Shown here: in pieces, positions 36,701-48,929 of the stretch | Numbering within the stretch: the first letter of the stretch is position 1 | How the letters are laid out: each line of letters begins with the position of its first letter | Source: Monodelphis domestica | Taxonomy: Eukaryota; Chordata; Mammalia; Didelphimorphia; Didelphidae | Assembly: GCF_027887165.1 (NCBI RefSeq) | Contig: NC_077234.1 | Location: 251,646,658 to 251,710,657, forward strand | Direction of reading: 5' to 3' | Length of the DNA stretch: 64,000 bases | Program-made: the position numbers and the translations under genes | Notes under the pieces: generated by a model | The model's database searches: none | Told to the model about the DNA's origin: nothing | The model's input: only the letters and a program-made list of their open reading frames with translations

Positions 36701-38064
36701 AGACAGGAGGATCAGTGGAATAGACTTGGGGTAAATGATCCCAGCAAAACAGTCTATGACAAGTCCAAAGACCCAGCTCTTGTGACAAAAATCTACTATT
36801 CGAGAAAAACTGTTGGGAAAATTGGAAGACAGTGTGGGAGAGATTAGGTTTGGATCAACACCTCACACCCTACACCAAGATAAACTCCGAATGGGTGAAT
36901 GACTTGAATATAAAGAAGGAAACCATAAGCAAATTAGGTGAACACAGAATAGTATACATGTCAGACCTTTGGGAAGGGAAAGACTTTAAAACCAAGCAAG
37001 ACTTAGAAAGAGTCACAAAATGTAAAATAAACAATTTTGATTACATCAAATTAAAAAGTTTCTGTACAAACAAAACCAATGTAACCAAAATCAGAAGGGA
37101 AATAACAAACTGGGAAATAATATTCATAACAAAAACCTCTGACAAAGGTCTAATTACTCAAATTTATAAAAAGCTAAACCAATTGTACAAAAAAATCAAG
37201 CCATTCTCTAATTGATAAATGGACAAGGGACATGAATAGGCAGTTCTCAGATAAAGAAATCAAAACTATTAATAAGCACATGAAAAAGTGCTCTAAATCT
37301 CTTATAATCAGAGAGATGCAAATCAAAACAACTCTGAGGTATCCCCTCACACCTAGCAGATTGGCTAACATGACAGCAGAGGAAAGTAATAAATGTTGGA
37401 GGCGATGTGGCAAAGTTGGGACATTAATGCATTGCTGGTGGAGTTGTGAATTGATCCAACCATTCTGGAGGGCAATTTGGAACTATGCCTAAAGGGCGAT
37501 AAAAGACTGTCTGCCCCTTGATCCAGCCATAGCACTGCTGGGTTTGTACCCCAAAGAGATAATAAGGAAAAAGACTTGTACAAGAATATTCATAGCTGCG
37601 CTCTTCATGGTGGCCAAAAATTGGAAAACGAGGGGATGCCCGTCAATTGGGGAATGGCTGAACACATTGTGGTATATGTTGGTGATGGAATACTATTGTG
37701 CTCAAAGGAATAATAAAGTGGAGGGATTCCATGTGAACTGTGATGACCTCCAGGAAGTGATGCAGAGTGAGAGCAGAACCAGAAGAACATTGTTCACAGA
37801 GACAGATACATTGTGGCATGATTGAATGTAATGGACTTCCCCATTAGTTTTACATGGGTCAATGATCACCCTAGTATATCAATAACATCAACAACACAGA
37901 AATAGGTTTGATCAAGGTCACATGTAAAACCCAGTGGAATTGCACACTGGCTATGGGAAGGGGTAGGGGGAAAGGAGGGAAAGAATATTATTCTTGTAAC
38001 CAAGGGAAAATGTTCTAAATTGACTAATTAAATAAAAATTTCAAAACAAAAAAAAAGTGATTAC

Positions 38065-39743
38065 TTTAGGAGAGAGGAAAATGTAGCACTTTAAAAGAGT
38101 AGATTATTGGAAGGAAAACAATGAATAATTTCACTGCTTTATATTAAAATCAATATGAGAGAGTAAACAGAGCACCAGAAAATAAAGCAAAACAAATAAA
38201 TTTATTAATCAGCTTCATTAATATTTTCTCTTTTCTTCAGAAATGAAATTCAATTCTAAACTCTTCCAAGGATTCTTCCCCCAACAATCCTAAGGGCTAA
38301 CATTAATGTGTTTTCTAGACCCTTGTAGTAGCACTTAGATTTTGTACCATATATTAAAAATTAATTTATAATTGGTCTAATTTCATACAATATATTATGA
38401 TGACTGATTAAAAGTAGTTAGAAATGTGGATGTGGAACTCAGTAGAGATGGCAGAGGTAGAGATTTTATAGTAGAATTTTAATTTTAACAAAGGGGAAAC
38501 TCTCGGAACAAGATAACATTTCTTAGCAGGGGCATGCTACCTATCAATAAATGGGTCCATGGCTTGCTTCCATGCACACCAAAGATCCTGAGAAGACAGA
38601 CACGTCTATTTTTAGTAGGTTTTTTTGAAGTGTGGATGAAAACACAGGGCAGGATAGATGACATCATGGACTAAAATGCAAAATGATAGGTAACAGAGCT
38701 GAGGCAGAGAACAACATGAATGGTGAAAGTCTGACAAAGGGACGAGTGATGTCCCCTCTTCTTTTCTCATGAGATTAAGAAAAGCCCCTTGTTGGCGTCC
38801 AAATGCAAAATAGCATCTCAGACTTTTGAACAGCAACCCAGACATCCTTGAAAGACCATTTGGTGGCTAAACACATCAGGCCCAACTACCTTTATTTCTC
38901 ACACAATCCTTAAGGCCAGCAAAAGAATTCCTTGAGGTAAGAGCAGAGATTAGTAGAAGAACAGAATTTCTAAATTCACCCCATTATAGACCAGCTAAAT
39001 TCTGATCCAAGTTCAGAGAAAAGGAATCATGACGAGCAGTTAAAGCAAAAACCAAACAAACAGAAAACAGTGTAGGACAAAATTAATTACTTGTAAATAA
39101 GGTCAATACAAAAAGAATACAGGATCAGTTTTAATCTCCTCGGATGTGGAAAATGTGGAATGAATTTGGAAGTGTGAGTAAAAAAATTAGAAAATGTGAG
39201 TAAAGAAGTTATTACTGAAACTGTGTGATAAGATCTTATAGAGAAAGAATAGAAGAGAAATTATGTTTTGCTTAAAACATCTCCTCAACAATATTACACG
39301 TTCCATAAAGGTAGAAACGCAGTTCTGTAATTTATTTGGAATATTCCTTCCTACCATAGAACTGATAGAGGCTCACATACTTTTCAACTAATAATAATTG
39401 TTCATTAAGATTATTAAAATGTTAATTGATAATAATTAATAAAAATAATTTTAATAATGATTAATTATTAACTCTGCTCTAAGAATGTTTCATGAAAGTT
39501 CCATTTAAGGTGTCAAATTATAAATCATTTTCCCCTTGATTTATACATTTTTTAAGAACAGAACTATTTTTTTGCTGGGTAATATATGAAATTCATTATA
39601 ACTATAATTGAAAAATATATTCTTTACTCTCAAGTTAATAACAATTTATGGTCATTCATGATACTTTTATAAGCAATAAGTATTACATGGACTCTCTTTT
39701 TTAAGTGCATTTTTCTACTGACTATTTTTATTGGTTTATGTAC
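38065..39743. other. Intron sequence, nothing recognised
   Basis: AT-rich sequence between the L1 and the FN3 exon. Minus-strand frames at 38,485-38,845 have no family resemblance. Confidence 0.35.
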
Positions 39744-40006
39744 CTGAAATGTAAAAGATGGTTCAGGTACACCTTTCACCAATTTGAACCTTGTCACATT
39801 GGCTGGTAATATGGCATGCTACTCTTGAGTCTTCCTATTAACTCCAATATAATCAATAAGAGTATAGGACACCATGTAGCCCTGAAGAATTCCATTTGGT
39901 GAACTGGGGGGATCCCATCTCACTTCCACTTCTGAATTTGTTAAATTGAGAGAAACGTTAGACGATATAGTCACAAAAATCCTTGGGTTTTCAGGGGTAG
40001 ATGGCT
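39744..40006 (-). CDS. ROS1: ROS1-like exon: second FN3 domain, interrupted by TAG
   Basis: This 263-bp exon follows TTATTTACAG, enters in phase 1, and leaves in phase 0 at TTTCAG/GTACAT. It opens with PSTPENPRIF, matching human PSAPENPRIF, then EVEVRWDPP and SPNGIL, typical FN3 B and C strands, and ends with FTFQ. Three N-glycosylation sequons are visible (NVS, NLT, NVT). A TAG at 39821-39819 sits in frame between KTQE and HAIL. Human has KTCEDWIA here, so one transition (TGG to TAG) accounts for it. An earlier GT at AAAG/GTGTAC would drop the last ten codons and give the wrong phase for the next exon. Codons on both sides of the TAG align to human, so this is not a frame artefact. Confidence 0.85.
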
Positions 40007-40639
40007 CTGTAAATAAAAAGTATTTTAAATGTATTAAAATGGAAAGGATGACTTAATTGCATATTGTAGTAAATGAACATTTTAATATATATTACATACC
40101 ATATTAGATAACATTAAAAAAGTCTATAGCTATACTTTAAATTCAGCTAGATGCTGAGGCCAATGCCATTTATATATTAAAACAAAAAATGGATTTAACA
40201 TTTATGTTAATATCACTTCCACTAGTATTCCACTTATATTTTGAATTTATGAACTTTATATAAAATTTGTAACATATTCATGTGTAAATATCATCCTTTT
40301 TCACCTCTCAAGTTCAATTCACATTGTCAATAACCTTCTTTTGCTTGATATTTTCTTAAGTTTATATATACATAAATTTTTTTCAGCTTCTATAGCAATA
40401 CAATTTCTTAATATTTATTTTTTGATATTTTGTAATCCATGTTTTCTATCTCTACCTCTTACCCTTCCTTTTCCCTCAAATAGACAGGTAATACGATATA
40501 GGTTGTACATCTATTATAATACATATTTCCATGTTCATCATATTGTGAAAGAAGGCACATATTTTCACAAAAGAAAAATTCATGGAGAAAATGAAGTAAG
40601 GAATGACGTGTTTCTATTTGAATTCTTCTATGGCAGTGG

Positions 40640-42240
40640 ATAGCTTTTTTTTTTTTTTGTCATGAGTCTCTTGGATTTGTCCTGGATCTTTGCCTTATTG
40701 AAAATAATTAAGTCACTCATTGTTGATCATCATATGTTATTGTTGATACTGTGAACAACATTTTAATTATTCTGCTCATCTCACTTTGCATCCCTTCATA
40801 GAAGTCTTTCCAGGTTTTTTTTCATGATCATCTTATTTGTCATTTCATAAGGCACAATATAGTCTATTACTATCATGTATCACAATGTCTTCAGCCATTC
40901 CCCAACTGATGGTTATTCCATCAGTTTCCAGTTCTTTGCTATGAGAAAAAAAGCTGCCATAAATATTTTGTAGAGGTTTGTTCTTTTCCCCAGTGGTATT
41001 GTTGGGTCAAAGTAAGCAGCATTGGATGGCCTTTTGGGCATGATTACAGATTGCTCTCCAAAATGGTTGTATCAATGCACAGCTCCCCCAGCAGTGTATT
41101 AGTGTCCCAAATTTTCCACATTCCTTTCAGCATTTATAATTTTCCTTTTTGGTCATGTTAGCCAGTCTGATTGGTTTGAGATGGTACTTCATAGTTGTGT
41201 TACTTTGCATTTCTCAAATCAATTGGGCTTTGTAGTATTTTTTTATATGACTAAAGAGTTTTAATTTCTTCATCTGAAAATTTCCTGTTCATATCCTTTA
41301 ATTGTCCGTTAGGAGATGCTTTGCATTCTCATACATTTTACTCAGGACTCTATATATTTGAGAAATAAATCCTGTCAGAGAGACTTGCTATAAAGTTGTT
41401 GTCGGTTTTTTTGCCCCAGTTTGATGTATGCCTTTTAGCCATGGTTGCATTGCTTTAGTTTGTGCAGAAACTTTTAATTTTAATGTAGCCAAAGTTATCT
41501 ATTTTATATCTCATTTTGCTTTAACCTAAATTCTTCCGTTATCCAGAGTTTTTACAAATAAATGGTTTTGTGCTCCTGCAATTTGTTTATGGTATCACCT
41601 TTATTTTTAGATTAGCTATCCGTTTTGACTTTACTTTGTTGTAAACTGTGAGGTATTCTTCTGTGCCTAATTTCTGCCATCCTGTTATTCAGTTTTCACA
41701 GCAATTTTCATCAGTGATTTCTTCTTCCAGAAGCTTAGGTCTTTTGGTTTGTCAACCAACACTAGGAAACTATGGTAATTTACTATTGTGTGTTGAGTAT
41801 CCAGTATGTGCCATTGGTCCCCCACTGTACTCCTTATAGCCAGATCGTCACCTCTTCATAACATAGGTTAGAAATGTGGTACAAGCCACTTTCCTTAATA
41901 TTTTTCATTAATTCCCTTGATATTAGACATCTTTTTTTCCAGATGAATGTTATTATTTTTTCTAGTTCTATAATTTTTGGGTAGGTTTTGGTATAGCACT
42001 GAATAAGTAATTTAGGAGCAATTGTTATTTTTAGTATATTGGTTCAGCTTACCCATTAGCAATTAATGTTTTTCCAATTATTTAGATTTTACTTTATTTT
42101 TTAAAAGTTTTTGTAGTTGTGATCAAATAGTTCCTGCATCTGTATTGGCAGGTAGATTCCCAGTTATTTTAAGTGGGATCTTTCTATCACTTGCTGTTGT
42201 CTTTTTTGTTAGTACTGGGAAATGTTCATGATTTTTATTC
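40640..42240 (-). mobile_element. Older L1 3' half, antisense
   Basis: On the minus strand this is the L1 ORF2 C-terminal region and 3' end. Landmarks on the plus strand include TCAGCCATTCCCCAACTGAT, TTTTGGTCATGTTAGCCAGT and TATGCCTTTTAGCCATGGTT. No frame survives. It is much more diverged than the 31-38 kb copy but has kept an AT-rich composition. Confidence 0.85.
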
Positions 42241-42296
42241 TCCTAAATCTTTCAAGATATTGCTCTCTCCTGGTTCTTTTATCTGTTCAACTACTC

Positions 42297-42509
42297 CCAT
42301 GGTGGCAAACCTATGTAACACATGCCAGAGGAGACACTCATAACTCTCTCTATGGGCATATGCACCATTGCCCCAGTGCAGAATTTGCCAGAGTTTGTTA
42401 CTATAAAGCCTGAGGAATGCAAGGCTGGGCTGATCCTCTCCACCTCTCCAGGCATGCCTTATGGACATTTCTCACATCACCCGCCTCCTTAAAAGGTTTG
42501 CCATCACTG
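42297..42509. mobile_element. 213-bp hAT MITE with perfect TSD
   Basis: Ends CCATGGTGGCAAACCT and AGGTTTGCCATCACTG pair at 13 of 16 positions. The 8-bp duplication AACTACTC is perfect on both sides (42,289-42,296 and 42,510-42,517). The interior has no coding capacity. This family is distinct from the hATs at 6,663 and 32,173. Confidence 0.88.
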
Positions 42510-42599
42510 AACTACTCAATTTACTTTACTGAATCTTCATACAAGTTATGTCCATGAACCTTGGAATGTTTCTCAAGACATAATCTTAATCCTTCTTTT

Positions 42600-43490
42600 C
42601 ATCTTCCTCTAAACTATTTTGGTTAGATGTCTCATCAACTCCCATGGATTCAGTCATCAACTCTATGCTGATGATTCTTAGATCTGTTTTTCCAGGTTTA
42701 ATCTCATATTTCCAACTGCCTATTGGACATATCAAATACATTGCTCATAGACATAAGAAAACACTTCAATCTATCCAAAACATAAAATTATATTTTCCCA
42801 AAAGTCCCCTGTTATTGTTGAAGTTAAAATCATCCTCCCAGGCTCACAATCTGGATTTTTTTCATTCATTTTTCACTATCTCTTCATTCCCAATATCTAA
42901 TGTAATGCCAAGTCTTGTCATTTCTCATGCCTTAGTAATATCTCTTATATATGATCCCTTCTCTTCTGTGACACTGCTACCACTTTGGTACAGGTTATTA
43001 CCTCCTCACACCTGGATAATACAATAGTCGCCATAGTCACCTGTTGTCTCTCTGCCTCAACTCTCTCCTCTTACTACTAGTCCATTCTTTTATTCAGTTG
43101 TCAAATTGATCTTCCTAAAGTACAAGTTTGAACACATTACAACTCTTCCTCCAATTCAATAAATTCTAGCAGTTTCCTATTACTTTTAGGAACAAATATA
43201 AAGTCTTCTGTTTATCTTTTAAATCCCTTCTTAACCTGATTCTTTCATACATTTCTGTTTTTTTTACATACCTTACTCCCCAGCCCTTCATTACATATTC
43301 CATAAATTGGTGATACTAGGTTCTTTACTGTCTCTCCCACAAAGCATTCTATCTCTTGACTCCAGGTACTGCATATTGGGAAAGTTCTCCTTTCTCTATC
43401 TCTCTGTCTCTCTGTCTCTCCATCTCTCTCTGTCTCTGTCTCTCTGTCTCTGTCTCTCTGTCTCTGTCTCTCTGTCTCTCTGTCTCTCTG

Positions 43491-43524
<34 letters not shown>

Positions 43525-43830
43525 TCTTCTAGTTTTCCTGGATACTTTATATCTCAGCTAAACTCTCACCTACAAAGATGTCTTTCATATTTTTCCTTGT
43601 TCCTACTGTTTTCCCTAAGAGATTACCTCAAATTTTGCTGCATGTCACTTGTTTCTAGAAACAAGTGACATGCAGCAAAAAATTAAGAATTATGCTTAAA
43701 TATTGGCTCCTCAATGGACTGATTTCCTTAAGAAGAGGGAATGGTATTTTTTTCATTTCTTTGTATACCCAATACTTAATAGAGTCCCTGGCACATAGTA
43801 AGTACCTACAAAATGTTTTGCTTTTTTGTT
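42600..43830 (+). repeat. L2 with CT microsatellite and an inverted duplication inside
   Basis: The order follows an L2 3' region: CACATTACAACTCTTCCTCC, then CTAGCAGTTTCCTATTACTT and ATCCCTTCTTAACCTGATTC, ending CTGGCACATAGTAAGTACCT. It is interrupted by a CTCTGT tract at 43,396-43,526 and by the palindrome at 43,633-43,680. Confidence 0.65.
43633..43680. repeat. Perfect 48-bp palindrome, zero spacer
   Basis: The left arm TTTTGCTGCATGTCACTTGT (then TTCT) is followed directly by its exact reverse complement, centred on CTAG. All 24 pairs match and no bases separate the arms. Confidence 0.98.
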
Positions 43831-44194
43831 TTTAGTTCACTTGACTTGAATAGATCAAATATGGTAGGCAATTATACAATTCTTATCCTAGAAGGCTGGT
43901 TAGGGTCCAGCCTACAAAGCTCAAAGGAATAGTGAAAAGCTAGGAATCTGCAGAATTCTGGTCCATAATCATTTTTGTATCAAAATTGGGTGTTATGTAA
44001 GAAAGTATTTAGGTTGCTTAATTGCAGGAAAAACTTCCAGCAATGATTGTTTCAAAAAACACCTAAAATGTATAGGCATTTTTATAAAAAAGAAACAAAA
44101 ATCTTTGTCCTTTGGTGACTAACATCAAATATTTATCAAGCTTTTTATGAATCTGATTTATCCCATTGTAAGGAAGGGAATAGGAAGAATGGCA

Positions 44195-44680
44195 GCAAAT
44201 AGAAGTTAGAGCACATTTATTAAAAACATGGATATGCTCAGCATGGTGCTAACATCTAGCGATACAAAGAAAAAAGCCAACCACCTTCAAGAAGCTTACA
44301 TTCTAATAGGAAAAGACAGGAAGAGCTGTGGAGAAGGAGGAATAGATTTTGGTGTGGGAAGACAAGAGATGCTTAGGCACACATCAATTAACTGGCTTTA
44401 CTTTTCCGAGAATGCTATTGTTGATTCCATTGTATTGCTCAGAGTAAATATAGTGATTTCTCATCTACCTAGAAATTAGGAAATCAGCAGTAAACTATTT
44501 CCTTCAAATGATTTTCTCTTTCTTGCTTTTTAAAAAATCTTTTCCTTCTATCTTAGAATTTATCAGTTTCCAGGGAAGAAGAGCAGTAAGGGCTAGCCCA
44601 GATGCCTAGTCCTTGACACTCTTCTGTCTTTCAGTGGATACTAAGACAGAAGGTAAAGATTTAAAAAAAAAAATTGGGAT
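44195..44680. repeat. L2 3' end (minus) and tRNA-derived SINE 3' part (plus)
   Basis: 44,195-44,330 contains CTTCAAGAAGCTTACATTCT, a minus-strand L2 landmark. 44,560-44,675 is the 3' half of the same SINE family as at 33,519 (GATGCCTAGTCCTTGACACT, GACAGAAGGTAAAGATTT, then A11). Confidence 0.6.
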
Positions 44681-45584
44681 CTTGTGGATTCTAGGCCCAG
44701 TTCCTAGCGGCTTCTTGGGGAGGGGGGGTTGAAACAGAAGTTCAGAAGGCAGGAGCGAAAGGCCTCCCTCAAGTATAGACTTCTTCTATTATATTAACCA
44801 AGGCTCTCTGGCTCTAAGAGCCCCTATCAAAAAACAAGGGACAATGATGCTAGTTGCTGTCCAAAATCCTTTTTATTCCACATCTTTTGGGGCCAATGCC
44901 TAATAAGTATTTTTTTTAAATAATGTGATTTGTGACAAAAAAAAACACGTTATAATCCCAAAACACTTACTTGGGAAAATTCTCAAATCCGTCATGTTTT
45001 GAATTACCAAACTTTTCCTTGTTGGGAGCGTGTGAGATAAATATACATGATCATCCCTACCTTGATCATTGCCTTGTTTTTGTTCAATAGGTCTCCTTAA
45101 TGAATGTGGTCGTTGGAGTCTTCAGAACGAGAAGGGAATTGGGCTAAAACTGGATCATCAAAATAATGGCTCTTACTACGTTTGTTATAAATTGGTATTT
45201 TGTGTCATCTTTAAAATGTATATTATTATGTAAGATATAATTAACTTTTAAAAATCAGTTGAGTTTAATTTTAGCCGCCTTTGTTCTAGGAAATAAAATG
45301 CATGTTCTTTATGGGAGACTTTCCACTTCAAAAAAAGTCTATAGGTATAAATGAAATATATTGTGCTCACCACACCTATTGTGTTACAAAGTGGGTAGGA
45401 GAACTGAGTTCGCTGAGAAAACCTACAACACGGTCCTTAAGTTCAAAGGTTGACAGTGACATAGTTAAGTCCTATAATAAGCATATTTGCATTCATGGCA
45501 CTATTTTTTTATAAAATATGCAATTTATATAATTTTCCTTTTCCACCAAAAAAGTGATTTTTGACTATATTCAGTATAACATAC
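44681..45584. other. Intron sequence, nothing recognised
   Basis: No gene or named repeat seen besides a short poly(A) tract near 44,939. Confidence 0.35.
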
Positions 45585-45714
45585 CAGATTCTGGAGAATG
45601 AAGGATTAATAAGGTTTCAGCAGCAGATCTCCAATACGTATAAGGTTTTACACTGAGATCAAATTCTGTGAACGGTGGAAGGTCCCTCAAACAATACTTA
45701 GGTGTATCAAGGTC
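45585..45714 (-). CDS. ROS1: ROS1-like exon: second half of FN3 domain
   Basis: This 130-bp exon follows the acceptor TTCCAAG, enters in phase 0, and leaves in phase 1 at TCTG/GTATGT. It encodes LPPFTEFDLSVKPYTYW, matching human LEPYALFNLSVTPYTYW, which is the F/G part of an FN3 fold. The next residues have lost the human GKGP turn and read RSAAE, a sign of relaxed or altered constraint. The exon is open. Confidence 0.88.
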
Positions 45715-46429
45715 CTTGGAACAAGAAGAAAGATACAATGAAAAAGTAAAAGATTGCCTAAAATAATAAGAAACTGTTGAAATGACAGGAAATTATATCA
45801 TTCATACATTTAGGCATCTCCTTTATTCAATACTCAAATAATAAATACATTTTTTCTATTATGGCGAACAGAATCTCAGAAATATATAATTATTTTCTAA
45901 CACTTGGGACTCCAGAGGAGCATGTGGGTATAGTCTTCTGGTTTATAGGAGTTGAATCAAGGACAAAGAAAAGAGGAAAATCGTTTGTGCAACACATAAT
46001 TTGGGTGATTTCATTAAGGAATTCAATATCTGAATGCATTATTTTCCTCACAAAGAAGACATTACTTTTCCAATAGAAATCTATTAATTAAAATATTTTT
46101 TTCTTCACTGTCATTCAGGAGGCAGCGCATCCAGGAACACAGGTGATTAAACCTCAGAGGAGTTATCAGAGTGAAGGTGGTGATCCGTCTGAACGATGTG
46201 AAGAATCTACGAATGAAATATGGGGGAAATATTTCTCTTTGTTTCTAGGAAGGTGAAGAATTTTCTATTATTTTTCTATGTATTCCCCACACAGCACCTA
46301 ACTCAATTATTTTTTACGATGGAGGCTCAATGTCTATTTTTGTTAGATGAATTTGAGTCATGAAGGTTTTTAATTCATGTTTATAATAAGAATCTGATCA
46401 TTAAATATACAGGTATATTGACCGAGAGC

Positions 46430-46960
46430 TTCTAAAAATAGAGAAGAAGTCAAAGGATTTAAATGGTGTGTAAGAGGAACATCAAACTTAAAAAATGCTG
46501 AGAAATGAGAGATCTAAACAGTCAGCACTGAAGAGCTGCCATAAGGGATACAACAAACGATTAGCAAAGCTATAAATTGGTCCAACTTTGTGAAAAATGA
46601 ATTGGGACTACGTGAGAAAAGCGACGTCGTTGTTCAACCTTTGCCCCGGCAATTCCACTGCTCACCACATCTCCCCATAGTTTCACAGACAGAAAGCAAG
46701 CATGCGTGTGCACACCTAGGAGAGCTGCATTTGCATTGACGCCTTTTTATGCTGGCAAAAGAAGTGGGTGCTCGTCTGTTGGAGAAAGCTGAGGAAATGG
46801 AATCAAAAGGGCAATCGCATCGACCGTTATGAATTCCAAGAAAAGAGAGTCACGAGGAAAAGGGAAGGACTTGTATGAAGTGGTACAAGGGGACATAAGC
46901 GAGACCGGGAGGCTCAGTCACACGCGGTGACCGCAATAGCACAACTGAAAAGAGCACGAG
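46430..46960 (+). mobile_element. L1 3' remnant with GC-shifted sequence
   Basis: AAATTGGTCCAAC, TTGCCCCGGCAATTCCACTG and AAGGACTTGTATGAAGTGG follow, in order, the L1 3' region seen at 37.4-37.8 kb. Many A/T positions are changed to G/C and new CpGs are present (GCGACGTCG, CACGCGGTGACCG). Confidence 0.6.
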
Positions 46961-47719
46961 AGGACGGCGAGCGGCTGATAACGTGTAAGGTCGGTCGCGT
47001 CCTCAGGGGACAGATGAGGCAACACGCTTGACGTCTCCAGTGGCATCGGGCACAGCTGTGCCTGAGGGATCTGATTTCTGACAAAGGGTAGCGTAGGAGC
47101 AGACGGAGAAACGGCTCCTGCAGAATAAAGGCACGAACACAGCGTTTAAAATCCTTATTGATCGCCCTCAGCCGTTACGGGGCTGTGTGGCTTCACCTGC
47201 GGAGCCTGTTCTTCGTCTCTATAATGGGTTCATTGGCCAGATGACTTCCGCTTAAAGTCCGCTGTGACACGTAATGCCAACAGATCAAAGTTTGTACTAT
47301 CGATGACCAATTCTTTATGTAAAAAGACAGGATCGCTTTCCTCCACAAGGTCCCTGTTGGTACATCCATCTAAACATGGTGGTCGATGCATGCTTAAAAA
47401 AGCAACGAAGTCTCCGACTACAGCCTGGTACAGGAGAGTGGGCCGAGGGGGGCGTGCAGGCTTGACCGCGCTATCAGGACACGCGCGTTGACAAGTCCGT
47501 GACTTCCTGGCTCCTCGCTCCCCTTCTGTCCTGCCTCAGTACCCCTTCCCTTCTCCCACATTACGATCCATCCAAACGCATCATCCCGGACACATGGCCT
47601 TGGTGTCCCCATGGCTGGGATGACCTGCTTCACAGCTCCGATCAAGCTTCACCTTCTACGTGATTCTCCCAGTTACTCTTCCTTAAATAGGCCTCCTATT
47701 GGATTTTGTGTACTTTTTA

Positions 47720-48012
47720 TATTTGTGTGTGCATGTATGTGCGTGTGTGTAAGTGTGTATGTGTGTAAGTGTGTGTGCACGTGCACGTGTGCGCGCATGT
47801 GTGCGCGTGTGTGCGTGCATGCGTGTAAGTGTGCATGTGTGCACGTGTGCATGTGTGTACATGTGTGTAAGTGTACGTGTGTATTGTATGTATGCGTGCA
47901 TGCATTGCGTGCATGCGTGTGCGCACGTGTGTGCATGTTTGCATGTGTGAGTGAGTGTGTATGTGTACGTGTGTGTGTGTGCATGCATGTGTGTGCGTGT
48001 GTGTGCGCGTGT
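47720..48012. repeat. Long imperfect TG/CG alternating tract
   Basis: About 290 bp of alternating purine-pyrimidine sequence, mostly TG with GCATGC, GTGCGCGC and ACGTGCACG interspersed, strongly Z-DNA-prone. Frames of 100 to 220 codons here (poly Cys/Val or His/Thr) are translations of it. Confidence 0.95.
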
Positions 48013-48929
48013 GCTGTTTCTTTAATAGAATCAGAGGTCCTTGACCGCTTGGGCTTTCAGCTTTGGATTTGTTTCCTATCACCCACAAGGGGCTTGGGCC
48101 GCGATAGGCATTTGGTACATGCATTTTCGTGGGAATCCTGGACAAGCACCAGATGATGAGAGAAGGCGGAATGCGGTCCTGAGCTTTTTGACAGAAGAGA
48201 CCCTGAACGTGGCAGGCCAGTGAGCCGGACTTTGGTTTCTGGGAAGATTCTTGTGAGGTCATGAAATCGAGGGCCGGTGAACAAGCAGGAAAAACAGAAG
48301 TCATCGGTACGAGCTTGTGTGCTTCGTCGAGGGCGAGCCACACTGGAGTAGCCTCGTTTCCTTTTCCTGACAGAGTCACTGAACAAATACATCAGGGGAA
48401 CACGAAGGAGCGCCCTGATCTAGATTTGAGCCAAGCTTCCGATCCTCTACTTGATGCTCTCTTTGTGGGGCCACAGAGGCATATCTGAGTCCGATGGTAA
48501 CACAACCGGCTGCCTTCGAATCTTTGTAGGTGAGTCGTTGATGGTTTGGCACCAGAACGGCAGGAGCGCGGCAGCCGTACTCCCAAGACCCGCGCGCGGC
48601 TCGCTGCTATCCAGTAATTTTATGACCGTTAGAAGACGTCGATGATGCGCTCACGGATCCTTAGTATTAAACCTTGGAAGAGAGAGTTAATACATTCGAT
48701 GTCAGAGTCAAGATCCAAAAACCATCGCCGCCGGCTACATCAGTTGGGCTGATTCTAAATAGGACGAGACTCGGTGCAGATCCAGGCAAAGGCGTGTCCT
48801 GGATGACAGAGTAGCTTCACGGACAAGAGGTGGCTGAGCTGTGAGTCTGCATCTCAGAGACAGAACTCAGAATGCGCTACGCTTGGAAACGCCCGGATGG
48901 CCACCGGTGGGTCCTAAGGGTCTACCAGT

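Larger units (their letters stand above)
31351..38056 (+). mobile_element. Full-length, decayed L1 retrotransposon
   Basis: The 5' end is AGGCAGAATCAAGATGGTGG; the 3' end is an A-rich tail. The 7-bp repeat TGATTAC flanks it (31,344-31,350 and 38,058-38,064). ORF1 remnants lie at about 31,800-33,170, including a coiled-coil-like segment at 32,316-32,528. ORF2 begins near 34,070 with endonuclease-like sequence (ITLNMNGMNSPIK), then the reverse transcriptase at 35,149-36,361, with [15 protein letters not shown] and the catalytic FADD at 36,125-36,136. C-terminal pieces run to 37,825. Frames are split by stops and frameshifts, so the element is not autonomous. A G-rich run (33,840-34,010) lies between the ORFs. 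Nested inside are a hAT (32,173) and a SINE (33,519). Confidence 0.92.

Noticed and set aside
47611..48379. 181- and 220-codon frames rich in Cys/Val or His/Thr
   Set aside because: Translations of the TG/CA alternating tract.
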